Shown here: positions 1 through 5,687 of the stretch, in pieces
Numbering within the stretch: the stretch's first letter is position 1
Layout of the letters: each line of letters starts with the position of its first letter
Source: Gaiellasilicea sp035553355
GTDB lineage: Bacteria; Actinomycetota; Thermoleophilia; Gaiellales; Gaiellaceae
Reading direction: 5' to 3'
DNA length: 7,152 nt
NCBI GenBank assembly: GCA_035553355.1
Contig: DATMJW010000057.1
Span: 1 to 7,152, forward strand
The notes under the pieces: generated by a model
Told to the model about the DNA's origin: nothing
The model's input: only the letters and a program-made list of their open reading frames with translations
The model's database searches: none
Program-made: the position numbers and the translations under genes

Positions 1-357
1 GTGACGCCCGAAGAGCTTCCACTCGAGGAGATCGAGACGCGGCTCGTCTCGCCCGGCGGCGGCGTCCACCGGAACATCGACGACGAGTACTACGGCGGCG
101 GCGAGTGGCTGCTCCTGACCGCGATGCTCGGCCTCGTCGAGGTCCGCCTCGGCCGCCGCGACGACGCTCTCCGCCGGCTCGAGTGGATCGCCGCGCACGC
201 AGACGACGACGGCGCGCTCCCCGAGCAGTCGCACGACCACCTGCTGCGTCCCGGTCGGTTCGAGCCGTGGATCGAGCGCTGGGGCCCGCCGCCGTCCCCC
301 CTCCTCTGGTCGCACGCGATGTTCCTCGTCCTCGACCACGAGCTGGAGTCGGCGTGA
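1..357 (+). CDS. GH15 glycoside hydrolase (glucoamylase/trehalase-like), C-terminal fragment
   Basis: This is the last 118 codons of a glycoside hydrolase family 15 protein; the window cuts off the 5' part. The frame is open from base 1, and the GTG there is probably an internal valine. The fragment matches the end of the GH15 (alpha/alpha)6 barrel: YYGGGEWLLLTA at about residues 30-41 of the fragment, a helix with RRDDALRRLEWI, then GALPEQ, and PLLWSHAMFL near the C-terminus. In GH15 the glutamate of the (P/S)EQ motif is the catalytic base, so E75 (codon 223-225) is the likely base; the catalytic acid lies upstream, outside the window. Family members hydrolyse alpha-glucosidic bonds in starch-type glucans, or trehalose in some actinobacteria. 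Substrate cannot be decided from this piece. The stop overlaps the start of the next gene by 4 bases, so the two are translationally coupled. Family assignment is firm; substrate is open. Confidence 0.88.
   Translation: MTPEELPLEEIETRLVSPGGGVHRNIDDEYYGGGEWLLLTAMLGLVEVRLGRRDDALRRLEWIAAHADDDGALPEQSHDHLLRPGRFEPWIERWGPPPSPLLWSHAMFLVLDHELESA
345..348 (+). promoter_or_regulatory. Ribosome binding site deciding the DUF4032 start
   Basis: GGAG lies inside the last codons of the GH15 gene, 5 bases before the GTG at 354. Good spacing supports GTG 354 over earlier in-frame codons, which would give a long overlap with GH15. Confidence 0.6.
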
Positions 358-1592
358 GCACGCGGCTGCAGCTCGTCGCACGCGCGGGGCAGCCGGACTT
401 CCTCGACCTCCCGTGGGCGACGCCGCTCGCGGAGTGGTCGTCGGAGCGACTGGTGGAGGTGACGCGGGGCATCCACCGGCACGTCGTGCGGTTCGTCGAG
501 TACAGCGGCGAGATCTACGCGCTGAAGGAACTGCCGCCGGACCTCGCGCGGCGCGAGTACAGGCTGCTGCGCGGGCTCGCGCAGGAGGAGATCCCGGTCG
601 TCGACGTCGTCGGCATCGTCAGCGACCGGCCCGGCGACCTCGACGGCGTGCTGATCACGCGCCACCTCGACTACTCGCTCCCGTTCCGCACGCTCTTCGC
701 CCGTGGCAGCCTCCCCGACCTGCGCCGGAGGCTCCTCGACGCGGGTGCGGAGCTGCTCGTGCGCCTCCACATCGGCGGCTTCTTCTGGGGCGACTGCTCG
801 CTCTCGAACACGCTCTTCCGCCGCGACGCGGGCGCGCTCGCCGCGTATCTCGTCGACGCCGAAACGGGCGAGCTCCACCCGAGCCTCTCGGACGGGCAGC
901 GGCGGCACGACCTCCTGATCGCCGAGGAGAACGTCGTCGGCGAGCTCTCGGACCTCGAGGCGGAGCTCGAGCGGCCGGGCGAGCTCCACCCGGAGGAGAC
1001 GGCGACGGAGCTCGTCGCCCGCTACGAGTCGCTGTGGTCGGAGCTGACGCGCGAGGAGAAGATCGGCGAGCAGCCGCGCCTCGACATCGACCGGCGGCTG
1101 CGACGGTTGAACGAGCTCGGCTACGACGTCGAGGAGGTCGAGCTCGTGGCGGAGGAGGACGGATACCGGCTCCGCCTGAGCCCGCGCGTCGTCGAGCCCG
1201 GCCACCACCGGCGGCGGTTGCTCGCGCTGACGGGCCTGCACGCACAGGAGAACCAGGCGCGCCGGCTCCTGAACGACATCGCGAGCTACCGCGCCTACCT
1301 CGAGCAGCTGACGGGGCGCGCGCACCCGGAGACGGTCGTCATCCACCGCTGGCTCGCCGAGGTATTCGAGCCGGCGGTCGCGGCGGTGCCGCCGGAGCTC
1401 TGGGGGAAGCGCGAGGCCGCCGAGGTCTTCCACGAGGCGCTCGAGCACCGCTGGTACCTCTCGCAGGAGCAGGGCGCGGACGTCGGCCTGATGGCGGCGG
1501 TCGAGGACTACGTCGAGAGCGTCCTGCGCCACGCCCCGGACGAGCGCGCGGTGCTCGAGCCGGGGCGTAGGGCAGACGGCGCGCCGGGCTAG
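354..1592 (+). CDS. DUF4032 protein with kinase-like fold (lipopolysaccharide-kinase-like)
   Basis: This 412-residue protein resembles the actinobacterial DUF4032 family, often annotated as lipopolysaccharide-kinase-like. The N-terminal half has the signature of a protein-kinase-type fold. ALKEL gives a candidate ATP-anchoring lysine (K58), followed by a possible helix-C glutamate (E68 in RREYRLL). A catalytic-loop-like GDCSLSN follows with D147 and N152 in D-x4-N spacing, then a DFG-like VDAETGE with D168. The usual histidine before the catalytic-loop Asp is replaced by Trp (W145). Residues about 230-410 are the DUF4032-specific C-terminal part, charged and mostly helical. No signal peptide or membrane segment is seen, so it is cytoplasmic. 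The GTG start overlaps the GH15 stop (GTGA) and has a GGAG 5 bases upstream. The stop shares a CTAG with the stop of the opposing cyclophilin gene. All catalytic positions are present, so an active small-molecule or sugar kinase is plausible, but the substrate is unknown. Family call is fairly sure; activity is inference. Confidence 0.85.
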   Translation: MSTRLQLVARAGQPDFLDLPWATPLAEWSSERLVEVTRGIHRHVVRFVEYSGEIYALKELPPDLARREYRLLRGLAQEEIPVVDVVGIVSDRPGDLDGVLITRHLDYSLPFRTLFARGSLPDLRRRLLDAGAELLVRLHIGGFFWGDCSLSNTLFRRDAGALAAYLVDAETGELHPSLSDGQRRHDLLIAEENVVGELSDLEAELERPGELHPEETATELVARYESLWSELTREEKIGEQPRLDIDRRLRRLNELGYDVEEVELVAEEDGYRLRLSPRVVEPGHHRRRLLALTGLHAQENQARRLLNDIASYRAYLEQLTGRAHPETVVIHRWLAEVFEPAVAAVPPELWGKREAAEVFHEALEHRWYLSQEQGADVGLMAAVEDYVESVLRHAPDERAVLEPGRRADGAPG

Positions 1593-2044
1593 GCGATCTC
1601 GACGCGCTCGATGATGATCGGGTCCAGCGGGGCGTCGCGCCCGTCGCGCTCGACCATCGAGATGCGGTCGGCGACGTCCTGCCCGCCCGTGATCTGGCCG
1701 AAGACGGTGTGCTTGCCGTCGAGCCAGGGCGCCGACTCGGTCGTGACGATGAAGAACTGGCTGCCGTTCGTGTTCGGGCCGGCGTTCGCCATCGCGAGGG
1801 CGCCGCGGACGACGCGGTGCTCGTTGAACTCGTCCTCGAACTGGTAGCCGGGGCCGCCGGTGCCGTCGCCGCGCGGGCAGCCGCCCTGGATCATGAAGTC
1901 CGGGATGACACGGTGGAAGCTGAGGCCGTCGTAGAAGCCTTCGCGCGCGAGCCGCGTGAAGTTCTCGACCGTCTTCGGGGCCTCGTCCGGGAAGAGCTCG
2001 AACGAGATCGGTCCTTCGCTGGTGTGGATCGTCGCAGTCGTCAT
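1589..2044 (-). CDS. Cyclophilin-type peptidyl-prolyl cis-trans isomerase
   Basis: This 151-residue protein is a complete single-domain cyclophilin that catalyses cis-trans isomerisation of X-Pro bonds in proteins. Every active-site position known from human cyclophilin A is present: R45 and F50 in FHRVIPDFMIQGG, M51, Q53, A86-N87, Q96 and F98 in GSQFF, W107-L108, and H112 in the WLDGKH stretch. There is no signal peptide, lipobox or extra domain, so it is cytoplasmic. Its length is at the short end for bacterial cyclophilins. The ATG at 2044 has no Shine-Dalgarno sequence, but a TACGGT hexamer sits 6 bases upstream, which suggests a leaderless transcript. It follows the sigma-region-4 gene on the same strand with a 26-base gap and converges on the DUF4032 gene with a 4-base overlap. 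I see no functional link to its neighbours; cyclophilins are housekeeping folding helpers. Confidence 0.96.
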   Translation of the reverse strand: MTTATIHTSEGPISFELFPDEAPKTVENFTRLAREGFYDGLSFHRVIPDFMIQGGCPRGDGTGGPGYQFEDEFNEHRVVRGALAMANAGPNTNGSQFFIVTTESAPWLDGKHTVFGQITGGQDVADRISMVERDGRDAPLDPIIIERVEIA

Positions 2045-2050
2045 GCAGGC

Positions 2051-2056
2051 ACCGTA
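2051..2056 (-). promoter_or_regulatory. Candidate -10 element for leaderless cyclophilin mRNA
   Basis: On the minus strand TACGGT (fits TANNNT) is followed by 6 bases and then the ATG at 2044. That places the expected +1 on the A of the start codon. No -35 box is recognisable, and no ribosome binding site precedes the ATG. Confidence 0.45.
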
Positions 2057-2070
2057 ACGGACGCCTCGCG

Positions 2071-2940
2071 CTACGGGAGCGGCGGCGCGACCGGGGGGAG
2101 CGGCGGCTCCACAGGCAGCGGCGGCAGCTCGACCGCCGGCACCTCCGCGACGGGCGGAGCGGGCGGCGGAGCGGGCGGCAGGGGCGCGACCGCGGCGGTC
2201 GTCGTCGGCGCGGGAGCCGGCGCGGGAGCCTGCGCGGGCGGAGCCGGAGCCGGCTCGCTCTGCGCCGGCGGCAGTGAGCGAAGCGGCGGTGCCGGCTCGA
2301 GGTCGGCGACGCGCGCTGCGGGAGCGGCGACCGCGGACCTCGCGTCGCTGCGCGGCGTTCGCGTCGCCCTCACCGTCCTCACCGCCTGCCGCGCCCCGGG
2401 CGCTGATCTCTGCGCCACCACGCTCGTCTCGCGTCGCGCGCGGTCGGGAGCGGCGGCGCGCGCCACGGCGCTCGCGGCGGGTGTCGCGATGGCGGCCCGC
2501 TCACGCGGCTCGGCCCGAACGACGGGCGTCGGCCTCTCGGCGGCGGCGTCCGGGACGGTGGCGGTGACGGCGACGCCCGTGCCGACGACCGCGGCCGCGA
2601 CGACGCCTGCTGCGCGCGCCGCCGGCGAAGCGGACGGCAGAAGCCACTGCCACGGCAGCAGCGCGGCGATCCCGGCCCGCCGGTCGCGGAGCTTCGTCCT
2701 CGCGGCGACGCGCGCCCGCTCGAGCACGACCTTCGCGACATGGACGTCGGTGCCGAGGCGCGCGGCGATCTCCTCGGTCTCGAGCCCGCCGATCTCGGCG
2801 AGCGCAAGCGCCGACCGCTCGACCGCGGGGAGGTCGGCGAGGACGGCGGAGAACTCGGCCTCGGCCGAGAGCGGCGCGTCCTCGTCCGCTCCCGAGGGTC
2901 GGAAGAACCAGTCGAAGCTGCGCTTTCGTCTGTCGGCCAT
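2071..2940 (-). CDS. Membrane-anchored sigma-70 region-4-like protein with Pro/Ala-rich tail
   Basis: This 289-residue protein has three parts. Residues about 30-84 look like sigma-70 region 4: LADLPAVERSALAL, then a helix-turn-helix ETEEIAARLGTDVHVAKVVLERAR, like the DNA-binding end of ECF sigma factors. Residues about 107-129 are a single hydrophobic segment of Ala, Val and Gly, a likely transmembrane helix. Residues 130-289 are low complexity: first Ala/Arg-rich, then a Pro-rich end with PAPAPAP and three PPLP copies, presumably extracytoplasmic or in the wall. No region 2 (core binding and -10 melting) is present, and no separate region-2 gene lies beside it, so it is unlikely to act alone as a sigma factor. 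It might be a membrane-tethered DNA-binding regulator or a sigma/anti-sigma-like adaptor; this is inference. The ATG at 2940 has GAGGAG upstream (2954-2959) at a rather long spacing. The start lies 52 bases after the methyltransferase stop. An ECF-like promoter may precede it. The domain layout is clear; the function is unknown. Confidence 0.78.
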   Translation of the reverse strand: MADRRKRSFDWFFRPSGADEDAPLSAEAEFSAVLADLPAVERSALALAEIGGLETEEIAARLGTDVHVAKVVLERARVAARTKLRDRRAGIAALLPWQWLLPSASPAARAAGVVAAAVVGTGVAVTATVPDAAAERPTPVVRAEPRERAAIATPAASAVARAAAPDRARRETSVVAQRSAPGARQAVRTVRATRTPRSDARSAVAAPAARVADLEPAPPLRSLPPAQSEPAPAPPAQAPAPAPAPTTTAAVAPLPPAPPPAPPVAEVPAVELPPLPVEPPLPPVAPPLP

Positions 2941-2964
2941 GGCGCGGACGTCTCTCCTCGGTAC

Positions 2965-2991
2965 AACGGAGATGCCGCCGGTGCGGGTTCC
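2965..2991 (-). promoter_or_regulatory. Possible ECF-sigma-type promoter before the sigma-region-4 gene
   Basis: On the minus strand GGAAC (2991-2987) is followed by 18 bases and then CGTT (2968-2965). This resembles the GGAAC / CGTT pattern of actinobacterial ECF sigma promoters, with spacing close to the SigR/SigH type. The -35 part touches the end of the methyltransferase gene. The start of transcription would fall near the GAGGAG motif, giving a very short leader. Such a short motif pair can occur by chance in GC-rich DNA. Confidence 0.22.
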
Positions 2992-2992
2992 G

Positions 2993-3721
2993 TCAGCGAC
3001 GTGCGGCGCGGAAGCACTGCGTGACGTAACGCATCACGACCGCCCCGTCCTGCGCGGCCTCCTCGAACAGCCGCTCCGCCGCGGCGAGCAGCCGGTCGCG
3101 TCGTGTCGCGTCCATGATCGCGACGTTCGAGCGCGAGGCGACGAGGGCGAGCAGTGTCTCACGGTCGAGGCGCTGCTCGTGCGCGAACTCCGCCTCGTCG
3201 ACGGGGCCGAAGAGCCCGCTCGCCTCCACCGTGCGCCGCGGGTGCCCCTGCATCTCCTCGCGGGCGTGGAGGAGCGCGGTGAGCTGCGCGATCCAGGGAA
3301 CGCTGTCGTCGCGGTCGTTCCAGACGAGCCCGAGGCGGCCGCCGGGGCGAAGGACCCGGGCGATCTCGGGAAGCGCCCGCGCCGGGTCGAACCAGTGGTA
3401 CGCCTGTCCCGCGACGACGGCGTCGTACGACGCGTCGGGCACCGGGATCGCCTCGGCCGGCGCGACGATCATGCGCACTCCCGGGACGGCGTCGCGCAGC
3501 CGCGCCGCCATCTTCGTGTCCGGCTCCACCGCCAGGACGTCCCGCCCGGCGGCGACGAGGCCGCGTGTGAGCTTCCCGGTCCCGGCACCGACGTCGAGCA
3601 CCACCTGCGCCCCCTCGGTCAGCCACTCGACGGCCTCGAGCGGGTACTCCGGCCGGGAGCGCTCGTAGAGGTCGGCGACGCCGCCGAACGATCGCGCGCG
3701 CTGTTCACGGTCACCCGCCAC
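2993..3721 (-). CDS. Class I SAM-dependent methyltransferase
   Basis: This 242-residue protein belongs to the Methyltransf_11/UbiE-like class I (Rossmann-fold) methyltransferases, which move a methyl group from S-adenosylmethionine to an unidentified acceptor. The SAM-binding motifs are in order: FGGVADLYERSRPEYP at 12-27, the glycine-rich motif I DVGAGTG at 43-49, the acidic ribose-binding E66 in AVEPD, E90 in the APAEAIP motif, and AYHWFDPARAL followed by EIARVLRPGGRL around 107-130. The C-terminal half includes an IMDATRRDRLL-like stretch and ends in RYVTQCFRAARR. It is cytoplasmic, with no membrane segment. The reading frame stays open far upstream, but conserved sequence begins near F12. 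The GTG at 3721 is therefore the best start; translation further up would run across the divergent phosphatase gene. There is no ribosome binding site. A TAGGCT hexamer lies 8 bases upstream within a shared inverted repeat. The substrate cannot be told from sequence or context. Confidence 0.9.
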   Translation of the reverse strand: MAGDREQRARSFGGVADLYERSRPEYPLEAVEWLTEGAQVVLDVGAGTGKLTRGLVAAGRDVLAVEPDTKMAARLRDAVPGVRMIVAPAEAIPVPDASYDAVVAGQAYHWFDPARALPEIARVLRPGGRLGLVWNDRDDSVPWIAQLTALLHAREEMQGHPRRTVEASGLFGPVDEAEFAHEQRLDRETLLALVASRSNVAIMDATRRDRLLAAAERLFEEAAQDGAVVMRYVTQCFRAARR

Positions 3722-3727
3722 GGCCGT

Positions 3728-3750
3728 CGAGCCTAGGCGAAGTAGGCTCG
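3728..3750. promoter_or_regulatory. Perfect inverted repeat carrying back-to-back -10 hexamers of a divergent promoter pair
   Basis: The 33-base gap between the divergent methyltransferase and phosphatase genes holds CGAGCCTA (3728-3735), a 7-base spacer, and its exact reverse complement TAGGCTCG (3743-3750). Each arm reads TAGGCT (TANNNT) toward one gene. The plus-strand copy at 3743-3748 lies 6 bases before the GTG at 3755. The minus-strand copy at 3735-3730 lies 8 bases before the GTG at 3721. Neither gene has a ribosome binding site. The simplest reading is two overlapping divergent promoters giving leaderless or nearly leaderless mRNAs. A dimeric regulator site is an alternative. No -35 box is evident. 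Confidence 0.5.
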
Positions 3751-3754
3751 TACC

Positions 3755-4390
3755 GTGGCGCGACTGGTGGCGATGGCGGTCCTCGCGGCGGTTCTTGCCG
3801 GCTGCGGCGGAGGCGACGCGGCGGGCGAGGCCGGCGAGCCGCTCGGGCTCGTCGAGCTCGTCGAGCGACTGCGCGGCGGCGGGTACGTCGTCTACCTGCG
3901 CCACGGCGCGACCGACCCCGCCGACGAGGACACGCAGCCGATCGATGTCGCGTCGTGCGAGGGCATGCGCAACCTGACGGAGCAGGGGAAGCGGCAGTCG
4001 CGAGAGCTCGGGAACGCCGTCCGCGCGCTCCGGATCCCGTTCGGCGACGTCCTCGCGAGCGCGTACTGCCGTACGCGCCAGACGGCGGAGCTCGCGTTCG
4101 GCCGCTATCGCCGCGACGGCACGCTCACCGGGTTCCCGGACGCGGGCGATCCGTCCTACGAGACTCGGGTCCGCGCCACCCGGGCGCTCCTCGCGCGACC
4201 GCCGGCCGACGGGACGAACACCGTGCTCGTGGCGCACGTCAAGAACCTGGAGGCGGCCGCGGGCGTGTCCCTCGCGGAGGGGGAGATGGTCGTGTTCGAG
4301 CCGCTCGGCGGCACGGACTCCCGCGTCGTCGGGCGCGTCCCGCCGGAGGTGTGGCCTCAGCTCGTGCGGCGCCTCACACGCGGCCCTTGA
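3755..4390 (+). CDS. Histidine phosphatase (RHG-type) superfamily lipoprotein
   Basis: This 211-residue protein is a branch-1-like histidine phosphatase carried as a lipoprotein. Residues 1-16 form a short hydrophobic signal ending in the lipobox LAGC, so C17 would be lipidated and the enzyme anchored outside the cytoplasmic membrane. Catalytic features are R49-H50-G51 in VYLRHGATD, where H50 is the phospho-acceptor, then S102-x3-R106-x3-TA in LASAYCRTRQTA, and the second histidine H161 in VLVAHVKNLEAA. C68 and C105 sit at positions I recall as conserved in related secreted members, and could form a disulphide; this is inference. Family members remove phosphate from sugars, nucleotides or other small molecules, and the substrate here is unknown. 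The GTG start is chosen because it opens directly into the signal peptide. It has no ribosome binding site but a TAGGCT 6 bases upstream. The 3' end overlaps the convergent transglycosylase gene by 17 bases. Confidence 0.9.
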   Translation: MARLVAMAVLAAVLAGCGGGDAAGEAGEPLGLVELVERLRGGGYVVYLRHGATDPADEDTQPIDVASCEGMRNLTEQGKRQSRELGNAVRALRIPFGDVLASAYCRTRQTAELAFGRYRRDGTLTGFPDAGDPSYETRVRATRALLARPPADGTNTVLVAHVKNLEAAAGVSLAEGEMVVFEPLGGTDSRVVGRVPPEVWPQLVRRLTRGP

Positions 4391-5423
4391 GCGACCGGAT
4401 CGCCTCCACGTACGTCCGCGTCTCCCCGTAGAGGCCGTGCTCGCGCACCGCCTTCGCCCCCTGGTAGTACGCCGCGAGCGCGAGCCGCTCGTCGCCTCCG
4501 AACTCGCGCAGGAGGTGCCGCAGGAAGACGATCCCGACCTGGATGTTGCCCTCCGTCGTGTTCGGCACGTCGCGCCGGAGGAGCACCTGCTCGACGAAGT
4601 CCCACGTCGGCGGTGTCACCTGCATGACACCGAGCGCACCGGCCGACGAGACGACGTGCGGCTGGAACCCGGACTCCATCCAGGCGACGGCCCGCGCGAG
4701 CTCGGGGCTGACACCGTGCGCGCTCGCGATGCGCGTGATCGTGTCCCGCACCGACGACGGCGGCGCCGCGAGCGGAGCGCGTGCCGTCGCGGCCGGGATC
4801 CGCAGGCGAGTCCCGATCAGGAGCGGACGGGCGGGGTCGAGGCGGTTGGCTCGGGCGAGGGCGGCGAGCGTCGTCCCGTGGCGCTGGGCGATCGCGGTCA
4901 GCGAGTCGCCGGGGCGGACGACGTAGACCTGGCGCGCCGCGACCGTCGCGGCTCCGGTCTTGCTTCCCTCGAGCGCAGCGAGCGTGAGCGGCCCGGCGAC
5001 GCCGTCGACGGCGAGGCCGGCCCGGCGCTGGAACCGGCGCACGGCGGCCTCCGTCTCCGGCCCGAAGTAGCCGTCGACGACGCGGCCGACGCCGTGGCGC
5101 GCGAGCAGGAACTGGAGCACCGAGACGTCCCAGCCGAGGCGGCCGCGCAGGAGCGTCCGCGAGCCGTAGAGCGGCGCGCCGAGGCGGCCGAGCGCCCGGC
5201 GTGTCGTCGCGCCGGGAATCCCGTCGACGGGCAGGCGGCTCGAGCGCTGGAAGGCACGGATCGCGGTCGCGGTGGCGGGGCCCGAGACGCCGTCGATCGG
5301 CCCCAGGTAGAAGCCGTACGCACGCAGGGCGACCTGGAGACCGGCCGTCTGGACGTTGGCAGCGGCGGGCGCAGCGGCGGCGAGCGAGATGACGAGCGTC
5401 GCGAGGAGGAGGCGGAGGCGCAT
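4374..5423 (-). CDS. Secreted lytic transglycosylase with two peptidoglycan-binding domains and a LysM domain
   Basis: This 349-residue protein is an exported peptidoglycan-cleaving enzyme. In order: a signal peptide at about 1-22 (MRLRLLLATL, then an Ala-rich stretch ending near AAAN); a PG_binding_1 domain at about 25-80 (LQVALRAYGFYLGPIDGVSGPATATAIRAFQ spans 29-59); a second one at about 95-151 (VVDGYFGPETEAAVRRFQ); a LysM at about 166-210 (YVVRPGDSLTAIAQRHG to LRIP); and an SLT/goose-lysozyme-like catalytic domain at about 225-345. E250 in AWMESGFQP is the catalytic acid. GVMQVTPPTW (265-274) is the usual second motif. The third motif, normally AYNAG, reads AYYQG (318-322). The enzyme would cut the glycan strand between MurNAc and GlcNAc, forming an anhydro-MurNAc end, while the N-terminal domains hold it on the wall. 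The ATG fits the signal peptide, but no well-placed ribosome binding site is visible. It is preceded by tRNA-Val 71 bases upstream. Confidence 0.93.
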   Translation of the reverse strand: MRLRLLLATLVISLAAAAPAAANVQTAGLQVALRAYGFYLGPIDGVSGPATATAIRAFQRSSRLPVDGIPGATTRRALGRLGAPLYGSRTLLRGRLGWDVSVLQFLLARHGVGRVVDGYFGPETEAAVRRFQRRAGLAVDGVAGPLTLAALEGSKTGAATVAARQVYVVRPGDSLTAIAQRHGTTLAALARANRLDPARPLLIGTRLRIPAATARAPLAAPPSSVRDTITRIASAHGVSPELARAVAWMESGFQPHVVSSAGALGVMQVTPPTWDFVEQVLLRRDVPNTTEGNIQVGIVFLRHLLREFGGDERLALAAYYQGAKAVREHGLYGETRTYVEAIRSLKGRV

Positions 5424-5494
5424 GGGCGGTCCGGGTTCGCCCTCGCGCGCGCGGCTCCTCCCGCCCCGCCGCAGCCTTTACAACTTGAAAATCA

Positions 5495-5567
5495 TGGGCG
5501 GTGACGGGCTCGAACCGCCGACCCCCTCGGTGTAAGCGAGGTGCTCTCCCAGCTGAGCTAACCGCCC
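5495..5567 (-). tRNA. tRNA-Val (anticodon UAC)
   Basis: A complete 73-base cloverleaf is read on the minus strand. The acceptor stem GGGCGGT pairs perfectly with ACCGCCC, followed by discriminator A. The D-arm is TAGCTCAGCTGGGAGAGC, the anticodon stem is CCTCG/CGAGG around loop CTTACAC (anticodon at 5532-5534), and the T-arm carries GGTTCGAGCC. The CCA end is not encoded; TGAT follows. It lies 11 bases after tRNA-Glu and is probably on the same transcript. Confidence 0.97.
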
Positions 5568-5578
5568 CGGTGCATGCA

Positions 5579-5651
5579 TGCCCCCAACGGGATTCGAACC
5601 CGTGCAGCCACCTTGAAAGGGTGGTGACCTAGGCCGCTAGTCGATGGGGGC
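5579..5651 (-). tRNA. tRNA-Glu (anticodon UUC)
   Basis: A complete 73-base cloverleaf is read on the minus strand. The acceptor stem GCCCCCA pairs with TGGGGGC, then discriminator A. The anticodon stem is CCACC/GGTGG around loop CTTTCAA (anticodon at 5615-5617). The T-arm carries GGGTTCGAATCCC. The CCA is not encoded; the next bases are TGCATGCA. It is the upstream member of a Glu-Val tRNA pair. Confidence 0.97.
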
Positions 5652-5662
5652 CAGGCCGAGGG

Positions 5663-5668
5663 AGGATA
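5663..5668 (-). promoter_or_regulatory. Candidate -10 element for the tRNA-Glu/tRNA-Val unit
   Basis: On the minus strand TATCCT (TANNNT) lies 11 bases before the first base of tRNA-Glu and just after the msrB stop codon. A short 5' leader would be removed by RNase P. No convincing -35 box is visible at the expected distance, so read-through from msrB is an alternative source of the tRNAs. Confidence 0.4.
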
Positions 5669-5687
5669 GCCGCGGCGCCGGAGCGGG

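Noticed and set aside
90..1532. A long minus-strand open frame (480 codons) opposite GH15 and DUF4032
   Set aside because: Composition is Arg/Glu/Val-rich with no recognisable domain, as expected for the mirror of a GC-rich gene. The plus strand has two well-recognised families.
2080..2270. G/C-rich repetitive DNA as a possible repeat element
   Set aside because: The repetitiveness follows from Pro and Ala codons of the protein tail; no exact long repeat units or flanking duplications are visible.
1709..3736. A 675-codon plus-strand open frame with long Gly/Ser and Ala runs
   Set aside because: It is the antisense of the cyclophilin, the sigma-region-4 gene and the methyltransferase. The Gly/Ser-rich part mirrors the Pro/Ala-rich tail codons.
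3845..3870. Short tandem repeat (GCTCGTCGA twice) in the phosphatase gene
   Set aside because: It encodes LVELVERL in a normal helix; codon bias explains it.
2993..4237. The methyltransferase as a 414-residue protein starting far upstream
   Set aside because: The extra N-terminal 172 residues are Arg/Glu-rich shadow of the phosphatase gene, with no methyltransferase homology. The GTG at 3721 is just before conserved sequence.
5477..5494. AT-richer patch after tRNA-Val as a riboswitch, terminator or promoter for the transglycosylase
   Set aside because: The gap is only 71 bases, no stable hairpin with U-run is formed, and no TANNNT at a useful place with a -35 could be found.
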